64,000 bases of DNA from Cryoendolithus antarcticus (lineage: Eukaryota > Ascomycota > Dothideomycetes > Cladosporiales > Cladosporiaceae), in NCBI GenBank assembly GCA_002077065.1, contig NAJO01000071.1, positions 62,001 through 126,000 of the forward strand. The letters run 5' to 3'. This document shows positions 42,553 through 51,351 of this stretch, piece after piece. The notes below the pieces were generated by a model that was not told the DNA's origin, did not search any database, and was given only the letters and a program-made list of their open reading frames with translations. The position numbers were made by a program, and so were the translations under genes. Positions within the stretch are counted from its first letter, which is position 1; the number at the start of each line of letters is the position of its first letter.

Positions 42553-45363
42553 TTACATGTAATCGTCCGCCCGTGCTCTCCCGCCTCTGCCTCCTCTCCC
42601 AGCACCTCCTGCTCTTCCACCCCTGCCATGACCGCTATCTCCCACAATCCCCCTCCGACTCGGATGAATATTCTCCAGACTCTCGTCCTTTACCTCCGTC
42701 TTCTCCACACGCTTGGCAGGTGGCGACTTCGACCGCTCAGGCGAGCTGCTGTTCCTACGTTTCGATGCTTTCTCATCCGCACGCCGTGGAGGCGGCGATC
42801 GCGAAGCAGGGGGTGAGCTGGAGTTGCGTCCTCTGCGACGTGCAGCTGGGGCTGGCGAGCGGGAGAGGGAGCGCGATGTGGAGCGTCTTCGTAAGCTTGC
42901 ATTCAGCTGACGTGGAGGCGAGCGAGAGCGCTCGGGCGAGCTCGAGTTCCTGCGTCTGGATGCTGGAGCTTTGCCATGGCTACGTCGAGCAGGGGAGTAG
43001 TGCTCGCTCTTCAGCTTGCGCGGCGGAGAAACATCGCGAGATGCTGACCTTACGCGACGTCGTGGAGGGCTCCGGCTGTCTGAGAAAGATCTTGCACGGT
43101 GGCGCACAGGCGAGCGGGACCGCGAAACACTCCGGGCGCCACTGCGACGAGGTGGAGTGGGTGTGCGAGTATAGCTGCGCGACCTCGCACGACGGCGCGG
43201 CGGAGAGTCTGAGCGGCGAGCGGTAGTTGTGCCATTGCGGCGTGGTGGGCTTTGGGATAGCGAGCGAGAGTCCGAGCGAGCGCGCGACCGAGACGGCGAT
43301 CTCGAAGGTGTATGACTCCTGGCCCTTGCACGACGCGGCGGGGTACGAGACCGTGATCTCGAATCTGACCGCGAGCGCGAAGAGTAGCTGGAGTAGCTAC
43401 TGTAGCTCGATCTGCTATCGCTACGTCCACGGCTACTGGGCGTCGGACTCTTCGCTGCAGGCAGGGCCACAGGCGCAGGCTTTGGCATGTTCTTGAGGTA
43501 CTCGCGCATGCCCTCTGTGAGAGCACCCATGCCGATGGCCGTGAAGAAGTTGATGCTGAAGCGTGTATTCTTTGGGTCGTCCGTCGGAAATATGCCGACC
43601 AGCGCTGGCTGAAGTTCATCCGCCTTGAGGCGCTCGGTAAGCGTCTTCATGCCGATGCCTTGGGCAAGGTCTTCGATAAGGATCTTGACGAAGATACGCG
43701 AAGATGATGTGGTCTCCTCTTCGTTCAGGTGAATGTTGTGCAGGACGTGCCAGCCGACTGCATCACTGGCCAGTAGGTGGCTAAAGAACTGTGCAACAAT
43801 CCGCAGGCGATTAGTCTCGTATCTGTGAATCGTGTCGAAGTACTTCGCGAACTGATCTTGGAAGAGATCCTGCCATAATCGGTTAAGCTTGCAGAAGCGC
43901 TCTCCAATCAGGCCGAAGAACTTATTGTATGTCCGCTCCTGACTACAGCACTCAATGATCATGCTCGGCAGCTCCTCCTCGCGTCCAGCTGGCAGGTTGA
44001 TGCGCATGAGCTTGTGACAGGCTTCCTCAAAGCCGCCTGAGGACATGATAGTCAGATAGATCGATCGGCGGAGGTTGACTAGGTCAGTATTCGATTGATC
44101 CTTGATCTCGACCGCCTTCTCAGCCGTCTCCTCCTCATCGTCTGAGCTACTCGCTTCCGAGCCTTCTTCTCCATTGTCGTCACTGCCATCAGCCTCTCCG
44201 AGCACCTCAGCCTTGAACTTCCGGTATGCTTCCTCGTTTGCTTCCCACTCCGGATCGAACTTGAAGATGTTCGTGCCGTCCTCAGTATCGAGCTGATCCT
44301 CCAGACTCGGTCTGTGCGTGATTTGATCATCCTCCTCCACCAGGTCAAGCTCCTCCTTCAGCGCCGGATTGTTCTTGTACTTGTCCTTACGAGTCTGGAA
44401 CAGCACCTCGATCATGTACTGCACGCGCTTGTCGATGTCCGCTTCGTGCAAGATGCTTCTGAACTGATCATAGACCGCAAGGGCGATCTGCGAGTTCATC
44501 TCTTCCATATGTTGCCCGACTTCCTTCGTCAAGCCAACTGCGATCTCTACACTGTCGTCCGTGGGCTTGTGCAGCAGCAGTAAGAGGATCTGCGCAGCCA
44601 GCATCTCATGCGCGACTTGCTGATTGATGAGATGAGCTAAGAAAGCTGAGCTGGTGCCGCACACGGTTTTGTCGTTTCGCTTGAACGCCTTGCGGAACTG
44701 TGCAATCAGGCGATTGACCAGCAGCTCGCCAACCTGAGGCAGCTTCGTATTGACGATCGCCACCATGGCAGCGTATATCGGCGTGAACGGCAAGCTAGCA
44801 GCCTGTGCCTTCATGATGCTCCTGCAGAAAAGCCCTCTTCCTCTGATCAAGTTCTCGTTGAAGAGCTCGGGCACAATGAACTTGATGTTCGACACGTTGA
44901 CCTTGTTGATCAAGCCGTTGATGCTCTTCTTCAGCGCCTCCCATGCCATACGCTGGTACTCCTTGGACGACTTGTCGGTGATCTGGGCCTGGAGGGCCTT
45001 CAGGCGGGCTGGTGGAATGTATGTGCCGCCGGACCGCATAGTGAGTAGCCGGTCGTACTCGGCCTTTGCTGCCGCCTGCTTGTCAGACTCTGTGAGCGGC
45101 TTTGCAGGCTCGGCGACATCTCGCTGCCGCATCTCGAGTTGCCGTGCTCGCTCGGCCGCCCGTTGTCTGTCGACATCGCGTGGAAGTGGCTCTCGCTGCC
45201 GCGGCGGTGATCGTACTCGTGAGGGAGATGCGGAACGCCGGCGGACTGAGGGCGCATCCCGTCGCGGTGAGAGGGACCGCGAGGGTGCTCGCTTGCGTGG
45301 GTTGCTGTCAGGTGCTGGATCTGGTGATGCCAGGCGTGCTGGCTGCGGTGCTACGGCCGCCAT
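42553..45363 (-). CDS. CWC22: Pre-mRNA splicing factor Cwc22 with long RS tail
   Basis: An intronless 936-residue product from the ATG at 45363 (MAAVAPQPARLASPD). The open frame extends 49 codons further upstream without protein-like text. An N-terminal Ser/Arg/Pro segment leads to LLTMRSGGTYIPPARL, the MIF4G domain (EYQRMAWEALKKSINGLINK, NVSNIKFIVPELFNENLIRG, FTPIYAAMVAIVN), an acidic linker, and the MA3 domain (LRRSIYLTIMSSGGFEEACH, FFGLIGERFCKLNRLW, FSINFFTAIGMGALTEGMR). Cwc22 is a spliceosomal B-act/C complex component that helps Prp2 action and, in EJC-containing organisms, deposits eIF4A3. From about residue 625 to the end (some 310 residues) the chain is almost pure Arg/Ser/Pro, an RS domain that yeast Cwc22 lacks. 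It is divergent from DPM2 with a 299-bp shared promoter. Confidence 0.95.
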   Translation of the reverse strand: MAAVAPQPARLASPDPAPDSNPRKRAPSRSLSPRRDAPSVRRRSASPSRVRSPPRQREPLPRDVDRQRAAERARQLEMRQRDVAEPAKPLTESDKQAAAKAEYDRLLTMRSGGTYIPPARLKALQAQITDKSSKEYQRMAWEALKKSINGLINKVNVSNIKFIVPELFNENLIRGRGLFCRSIMKAQAASLPFTPIYAAMVAIVNTKLPQVGELLVNRLIAQFRKAFKRNDKTVCGTSSAFLAHLINQQVAHEMLAAQILLLLLHKPTDDSVEIAVGLTKEVGQHMEEMNSQIALAVYDQFRSILHEADIDKRVQYMIEVLFQTRKDKYKNNPALKEELDLVEEDDQITHRPSLEDQLDTEDGTNIFKFDPEWEANEEAYRKFKAEVLGEADGSDDNGEEGSEASSSDDEEETAEKAVEIKDQSNTDLVNLRRSIYLTIMSSGGFEEACHKLMRINLPAGREEELPSMIIECCSQERTYNKFFGLIGERFCKLNRLWQDLFQDQFAKYFDTIHRYETNRLRIVAQFFSHLLASDAVGWHVLHNIHLNEEETTSSSRIFVKILIEDLAQGIGMKTLTERLKADELQPALVGIFPTDDPKNTRFSINFFTAIGMGALTEGMREYLKNMPKPAPVALPAAKSPTPSSRGRSDSRSSYSSYSSYSSRSRSDSRSRSRTPPRRARARSHTPSRSPSRSRARSDSRSLSQSPPRRNGTTTARRSDSPPRRRARSRSYTRTPTPPRRSGARSVSRSRSPVRHRARSFSDSRSPPRRRVRSASRDVSPPRKLKSEHYSPARRSHGKAPASRRRNSSSPERSRSPPRQLNASLRRRSTSRSLSRSPAPAARRRGRNSSSPPASRSPPPRRADEKASKRRNSSSPERSKSPPAKRVEKTEVKDESLENIHPSRRGIVGDSGHGRGGRAGGAGRGGRGGRARADDYM

Positions 45364-45662
45364 GTCCAGGAGCAGCGCTGGTATCTGATATTCGGGACAA
45401 TCTCCTGTGCCTCCCTCAACCACTATACCGTGCAGGGTGCGTGTAAGTGAGAACAGTGAATACCACGGGGAAGGCAATCTTTGGAGGAAAGTCATCACGA
45501 GCCAGCGCAAATGACTCGCGTGATGCAGGTGATTGGCTGCGACACGCGACTTTACTCACGTACAACTGGCAGCAATCACTCCCTCATTGTACATCGACCA
45601 CATACGAGCCCCAGAAGACTCGTCAAAAGACCAAACGACGCGGGAAGTGGTCTAAATCAACC

Positions 45663-46041
45663 ATGGGCGCCGGCAACTTGGTACGTTATCGCCATGCCCG
45701 TTGCAGCGGCCTAGACTGACTGTCTCCCAGCTCGACAGACTAGTCGGTTTCGCGATGCTCATAGTCTCAAGCACAGTCTTCACGTACTACACAGTATGGA
45801 CGCTACTGATGGTATAATACCTCCCAGTCCGCATTGCTGCCTCCAGCTCATAGTCCTTCAGCCCTTCGTCGACGACTCCCATTTCCTCCACTCACTCTTC
45901 CCTCCTCGAGTCTGGGCGATCCGGATACCCGTCATACTTCTCCTTCTCGGTGGGGCAGTAGTCGGCAGCTTCTTGAGCGTGGTGATGATCAGAAGTAATC
46001 GGAAGAAGGCATTGAAAGCGAGGGCGAAGAAGGCATCATAA
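45663..46041 (+). CDS. DPM2: Dolichol-phosphate mannosyltransferase subunit 2
   Basis: Three exons, 45663-45680, 45731-45811 and 45862-46041 (both introns 50 bp), give 92 residues. The product begins MGAGNLLDRLVGFAMLIVSS and has two membrane helices: MLIVSSTVFTYYTVWTLLM and IPVILLLLGGAVVGSFLSVV. Between them lies the conserved lumenal PFVDDSHFLHSLFPPRVWAI. The tail is basic (RSNRKKALKARAKKAS). This is the DPM2 regulatory subunit, which stabilises the Dpm1 synthase at the ER membrane and also joins the GPI-GlcNAc transferase. Dolichol-phosphate-mannose feeds N-glycosylation, GPI anchors and O-mannosylation. The first exon is only 18 bp, so the gene is not seen as one frame. Confidence 0.93.
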
Positions 46042-46987
46042 GAGGAAGGGCAAGATGAGATTAGCAAGGCGTTCAGCGATCGACTACAGGCCCTGACTGG
46101 GTCCTGCAATCAAGTTCGAAAGCGATACCTTCATCTCTCACTCACGTGTGTGCAGCTAGACCATCTCAACCCTCCAAAAGCGACGCGTCCCATCAACGAC
46201 GAGGCGCGGAGGCGGACCCATGCATAATTACCTGTGTTGGCGTCCTCGAGGCTCAACTCAGCGCAGGCCATGACGCCTTCGGACTATACGACTCAGCGAC
46301 GCAGGACTTGGTGTCGTGACCCTTCATGATGTATAAAGCCCGATTCGGCCGAGACCCTCTCGGCAGGCCACGAACGAACGGGAAGGATTGTTTCGCTAGA
46401 TGATGTCCATTAGCCAAGGATTTGCTAAGGAAATGGTCTTGGCCGTGAGTATTGGAGGCTTCTTGGAAGGATTGCAGACGCAGTATGTATCCTAGGACCT
46501 GCATTGCCGCCCGGTCTGTCGACCCATTGTGCGGGGTGAGTACATGTGCATGCATATGGCTACGACCGCCACCAACACAACATATGCAGAGCCTTTGATC
46601 AAGCGCTCTCTGGGTGCTTGCTCATTCGCCACGATACTACCGGTTGAACTCGAGACGCATGGTCAAGCAGCAGACGAGCCAGCCAGCGGCCACTATCCTC
46701 GTGGTTGCAGACATCCCCGAATGTTATAGTGCGCGGATCGCTTGAGAGGCGGCGCAGTGGACTGCACATGCACCTACCTGCACAAGCAGCGCAGATTGGC
46801 CTCCTACAAATACACCGTCAATCCCAGAACGTCGCTGAAACCCATCACTACGCTCGACATCTTCGCCGAGCGCCACCTTCACTATACAGCTCTCACCAAC
46901 TGTCGCCTGCGCACCGCACATTGCACATTTAAACCAAGCTGCCCTGCTAACGACCATCACGCAACAAACATCCCACTGACAGCCAAG
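46042..46987. other. Spacer between DPM2 and orphan gene
   Basis: 946 bp containing a TATAAA at 46325-46335 and overlapping short frames. The frame that runs from 46742 into the next gene is judged to be leader. No other feature. Confidence 0.5.
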
Positions 46988-47440
46988 ATGAAGGCCTACG
47001 CCCTTTCAACCTCAGCACCAGCTGCCGTCGTCGCCGCCGACAAATGCAAATTGACCGCCTACGCCACGCTGGGTTCAGCCGTCACCATAGCAGACGGAGA
47101 CATCTTCGATTCGGAGGGCTTTCTCTTTCAGATCCACGACCTAGAAATCCATCAAAAGAAGCCGACGAGCGGAAACGGCTACCCTCCCAATTACGCGTGC
47201 CCGGGGAGCCCTTCCCTGTATGGCTACGCACACTTTGACGATCCCAACAAGAAGGGTGTGGGCATGTGTCTCGCGCATATCAAGGATCATCTCGTTGTGG
47301 CTGCTGGCTTCGATTGCAGGGGCCTTGGGGGGAAGCTGTTCCAAAAATACTTCGGACAGATTTCGTGTCCCGTGCCTTACTTGTACCTCTGTTCCGGAGA
47401 GGATGGCGCCTGGAAAAGTGCCTTGCGTGGAGCCGCTTAG
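46988..47440 (+). CDS. Orphan 150-residue protein
   Basis: The reading frame is open from 46742, but the likely start is the ATG at 46988 (context GCCAAG), giving MKAYALSTSAPAAVVAADKC. The sequence is well ordered, not low-complexity: KLTAYATLGSAVTIADGDIF, LFQIHDLEIHQKK, YGYAHFDDPNKKGVG, LVVAAGFDCRGLGG and PVPYLYLCSGEDGAW. It has six Cys and alternating hydrophobic strands, suggesting a small beta-rich domain. There is no signal peptide, so it is probably cytosolic. I do not recognise the family. The long frame and codon pattern support a real gene. Confidence 0.65.
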   Translation: MKAYALSTSAPAAVVAADKCKLTAYATLGSAVTIADGDIFDSEGFLFQIHDLEIHQKKPTSGNGYPPNYACPGSPSLYGYAHFDDPNKKGVGMCLAHIKDHLVVAAGFDCRGLGGKLFQKYFGQISCPVPYLYLCSGEDGAWKSALRGAA

Positions 47441-48095
47441 TGTATGGAAGTGAAAGTCTTTCAAGTTATCTGTGTGAACAAAGATGCGATATGAGAAAGA
47501 GATTCGCGCTCTGGATAGACATCGATGGACGTGAGGAGAAATGCAATCGTATCAAGTAGTATTCCCTACTCGACTGCGCGGACGCGTTGTTGACCCAGCG
47601 CAGCGGATGCCTCGTTACCGGTCGCAGTCGTGATCTTACCTATGTCGGCTAGTTGCTGCGTCGACGATCTACATGTAGAGTCCGTGGTTGTGAATACCAT
47701 GAGGGTGCGTTTAGGAGCCGAATGAAGAAGTTGCCAGGGATATCAAATCCGTGATGTGTCAGCTCGAGGGATGGGGATGTCGTGCAAGACTGCCCACACG
47801 CGTCTTCGCTCACTCAGCAACATCGCGTCCACTGGTCGCCTGTCGTGTATAGTAATTGCATCCACACACTACGGCCGTTGCAAACCTCGGGTCTAGGGAA
47901 TACGGTAGGAGGGGTCGTCTCAGTAGCGTAGTCTCCTGGGTGAGCTTCGAGGTGGGGCAAGATGACCATGAGCGATCAAGGAACATAACATATAAGCAGT
48001 TCCTCTTCTCATTCGTGTTACACAAAGCAGACCCAATACATCTTGTACATACTCACCTACATACACACGTCCAGATTTTCAGAGCACCGCCCACC
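47441..48095. other. Promoter of the EthD-like gene
   Basis: 655 bp. A TATA-like ACATATAAGCAG lies at 47988-47999, about 100 bp before the EthD start at 48096, followed by a pyrimidine-rich leader. Confidence 0.5.
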
Positions 48096-48495
48096 ATGCC
48101 TTCAGGAGCCACCACCACCGTGCTCTACCCCAAGGGCTGCAAGTTCGACATGAACTACTACCTCACCTCGCACATGCCGCTGGTGAAGAAGCACTGGGGC
48201 CCAGCAGGCCTGAAGTCGTACAAAGTACGTAATCCACCTCCAACTCTCACAAAACCACCGCTTTCAATCGTTTCCCGTCACCCTCCGCTCAGCGACTGAC
48301 TCTAGCCCTCCGCAGGTCATCCAGTTCCCTGACGACGCCGACTACTCCGTCCAAGCAACGCTCGAGTGGGGCAGCAAGGCCGAGTTCGATAAAGCGGCCG
48401 GCGGCGAGCATACAGCGGAGATCATGGGCGATGTGCCGAATTTCTCGGACGGGAAGCCGATTCTTATTACCGGTGAGGTGACTGGGTCGGATTAG
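48096..48495 (+). CDS. EthD-family dimeric alpha/beta-barrel protein
   Basis: Exons 48096-48224 and 48316-48495, with a 91-bp intron (GTACGT donor, CGCAG acceptor), give 102 residues, the usual EthD length. The product begins MPSGATTTVLYPKGCKFDMN and continues YYLTSHMPLVKKHWGPAGLKSYK, where the D-x-x-Y-Y-x-x-x-H-x-P-L motif is characteristic. After the join come VIQFPDDADYSVQATLEWGS, AEIMGDVPNFSDGKPILITG. EthD proteins are small ferredoxin-like barrels found in ether degradation and polyketide pathways; in fungi most have no known substrate. An in-phase alternative acceptor at 48304 would break the frame, so 48315 is used. It converges with the ABM-like gene, 70 bp away. Confidence 0.92.
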
Positions 48496-48565
48496 AGGAA
48501 TGATACCGGAGGACTTGAGGCGCAGGAGGCGGGAGAGGTCGGAGAAGGGATGAGCTGGAGGCGGT

Positions 48566-49399
48566 TTAGAGCTTCGCGGTGGAAGACGCCGCTAGAGGCG
48601 CGACAAAGCTATCCTCGACTTCTCTCCAAACCGTCGTCTCAGTCTTCTTCATGTCCAGATATGGGCCCATGAGTTTCCTATATTCTTCCGTCAGCCACGT
48701 TGTAGTCCGCGCTACTGAGAAGGTGCACACGTACTGAGCAGCCCTATGCTCCGGAGCTTCGTCATGGCTCCTGACAGCCTTCCCACTCACATACCTTACC
48801 CAGACCAGCACCTCGTTCGCAGCCTTGGGTCGAGTGAACACACCATAAGATAGCACGTCAGGTTCCTCCCGATCCACCCACTTCGCAAATTCCCTCAACC
48901 CATCCAGCACCTTCACCGCGCCAGCGGCGTGCTTGCAGACTAGTCGGGAAACACTGACCAGCCCACCTCTGCCGCCATTCGTCTGCCCTTGACCTCGCGC
49001 AACAAACCCGCAATCCAGGTACCACGACTGCAGTTCCTCCGGCTTAGCATACAATCCCTCGCACTTGACAGTAGCGTGGTACGGCTGGAAGTGCTCGGTA
49101 TCGTCTACCTGCGCCTGGAGCGCAGCCTTGTCGGTGTAGACTTCCATGCCCATTAGAGGGAAGGACGTGGCGTCCAATGTGAGCTTGGCGGCGGGCGTGA
49201 AGTAAGACCAGGCGATACATTTCGCGGACGGCTTGGTGTAGTACTCTCGAGCTGAGCGGCGGAGGAGGCCGAGGATCTTGCGAAGGTCTTAGCTTTAGTA
49301 TCAATCAAGATGATCTGGTGTGGGGCCAAGACAGACTCTTTCGCTCTTTTCCTGGGAAGCAGGGTGGAGTGTGCAGAGGAGGGCGATGTGGTCCGGCAT
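48566..49399 (-). CDS. Antibiotic biosynthesis monooxygenase-like (ABM) two-domain protein
   Basis: The main exon, 49287-48566, has the frame KILGLLRRSAREYYTKPSAK, CIAWSYFTPAAKLTLDATSF, GMEVYTDKAALQAQV and FQPYHATVK, then a second half (FAKWVDREEPDVLSYGVFTR, EVLVWVRYVSGKAV) with a repeated ferredoxin-like pattern. This fits two tandem ABM/dimeric alpha-beta-barrel domains. A first exon 49399-49333 (MPDHIALLCTLHPASQEKSE) supplies the missing first strand; the joined product is 262 residues. The intron is only 45 bp and its donor (GTCTTG) is not canonical, so this join is uncertain, although the combined text (PASQEKSERVYLRKILGLL) reads well. ABM proteins are cofactor-free oxygenases or heme-degrading proteins; activity here is unknown. 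Confidence 0.7.
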
Positions 49400-49653
49400 T
49401 TCTGCTGCTTATCGAAGTGAAGGACTAAAGTTTAGTGAGTTTCCCTAAGCTAGCGATACAGTCGATGATACATCACTGATCAACCAAGTGCGCATTGGAC
49501 TGGACCTCGGCACTGTAGGGTTCACAATATCAGCTGCTATCACGCATCCCGAATGCGATGTTGAGAACGGCTCATTATGCAAAGAGATGAAAGGCTCGTG
49601 GCGAAATGATGCAAATCCACGCTATGCAATGCCCCAACGACATGTCTACACAC

Positions 49654-51351
49654 CTATATCTTCAACAATGCGTCCAGATCCACCCGCTGATAATACGAGA
49701 TATGCCCAAAGCCCTCCCCGAAACCTTCCCAGTACTGCGCCAGTCTGTCGTGCGAAATCATGATAAGCTGGCTCGGCATATACTGATCTGCGAGTAATGT
49801 CAGTCTCTGCACCGTGAATCACGTAAAAGGCGACTCACCGTCGTTAAAACCCCTCCCAGCAATATGTCCCGCGCTCCGCACAACCCTCGCGCCCTTGAAA
49901 GTCTCCTCATCAGCCACCCTCATGAATCCTCCATGTCCAACCTCTGGTGCGATGAATGTGTACTCCCCGCGCGGGATATTCATATCACCCGTCAACTTCA
50001 CAGCCTCTAATCTGCCCGTCGGCACATCCTTGTAATCCGTCACGGGCTGCTTAGTGCGCACGAATGGTCCATCAGGCTCTGGCTCAGGATCGCCGTACTC
50101 GGCTTCGAAAGCCGCGGCGACCTCTTGCTGGCGCGCGACTGCGAATTCAAAATCCGGATCTGGGTCTGGGAGGGATGTGGAGGTTGAGGCAGAGTTCGTG
50201 CTTGCGCTGCTGCGGCGCCGGTAGCCGCGGAACCAGTTTTGTAGCCATTCCATGTTTTCGGGCAAAGGCGCTTCGTCATCCTTGTCAGGTTGCATGATGA
50301 GGATGAACTCGCAGCCGTGACCGCTGTAATCTCCACACCAAATGCCGCGCCATGGCTTTTCTTTTGTAGGCGTATAGCACCATTCTGGCAGAGTGGCATA
50401 GGTCGTGATGTCCTCTGGCATGCGCACGTTCATTCCTGAATTCAAGTAGGAGCGCGAACTGAAGCCCATGCCGCCGGAGATGTACTGGCCTGCAAGACCC
50501 AGAGCTGCTGTCAAGCCATTCTGCGCGGTGAATGACATGATGCTAGGGGTTGAGCGCCGGCCGGTGTACTCTACCCATTTGCGCAGGCGGAAGTTGTGCT
50601 GGCTAACTTCTGCGAGCGTCGTGGGGCGGTGGCCGGCGGATTTGTAGCCATTTTGGCTATCATTGCGGACGCGCGCATTGGCGGGAAAACGACGAGGCGG
50701 CCAGATGCTGGTGGAGTTGCCTATGGCTTCGGCTGGGAGGCTGCGACAGAGCATGAAGGAGCCGTACAGACCGGCTTCCGCGAAAGTCTCCATGAGTGTC
50801 TCCTTGCTGTATCTCGTTGATGCTGCATAGCCTCGATCACTCGGGAAGGCATTGGGCTGATCATCCGTCTGCATGCTGTCGACGCTGAGTCTCAACGTTG
50901 GCTGATTGAGATCCAGCGCCACGACTGGATTGAAGCTGTGTATGATGACGTCCGGATCTTTCTCCCACCGCTCCAGCGTGTGCTCCCCGCGCATGGCAGC
51001 GATGGTGTATGCCTCGATGCATGCTCTTCGCGGATCATACCGTGCAATGAGGAGCTTCCCGTTCGGTTCGCTATCGGAGAACCAGATCTTGTGCTTGGGC
51101 AGAAACCAATGTGAGTGATGCGCAATGTACAGTTCACGGAACGTCTCCAGAGGTTGCGGGCTGGTTATCCGCTCGGGGAGATTCTCGTTGATGATCGGAA
51201 GCCATATTTGGTCGTCGTATGACTGAGTCTTCAGTCGCCGGTCTGTCAGCGCTACATTGGCGAGATCCAATGGTTCGAGATATGCGAGTACGTGGAAGAT
51301 GAGTTCCGCCGGTAAAGATAGCAGATGCGACGTCTGCGCAATTCCCGCCAT
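49654..51351 (-). CDS. F-box protein with FBXO31-type (Cyclin_D1_bind) domain
   Basis: Exons 51351-49839 and 49787-49654 with a 51-bp intron (GTGAGT donor, CTCGCAG acceptor) encode 548 residues. The N-terminus is an F-box: LLSLPAELIFHVLAYLEPLD, LANVALTDRRLKTQSYDD. The middle and C-terminus carry ARYDPRRACIEAYTIAAM, PWRGIWCGDYSGHGCEFIL, KLTGDMNIPRGEYTFIA, matching the PF12014-type domain of FBXO31. The second exon adds DDQYMPSQLIMISHDRLAQY, WEGFGHISYYQRVDLDALLKI, without which the protein would end prematurely in GESPFT. As an SCF subunit it should recruit substrates to Skp1/Cul1 for ubiquitination. A Ser-rich, acidic loop (about 395-440) is variable. Substrate unknown. Confidence 0.9.

Noticed and set aside
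42483..43226. 247-codon plus-strand frame
   Set aside because: It lies opposite the RS tail of CWC22 and is the antisense of an Arg/Ser repeat.
46742..46987. N-terminal extension of the orphan at 46988
   Set aside because: The extension is Cys/His/Thr-rich translated leader without ordered sequence; the ATG at 46988 has better context.
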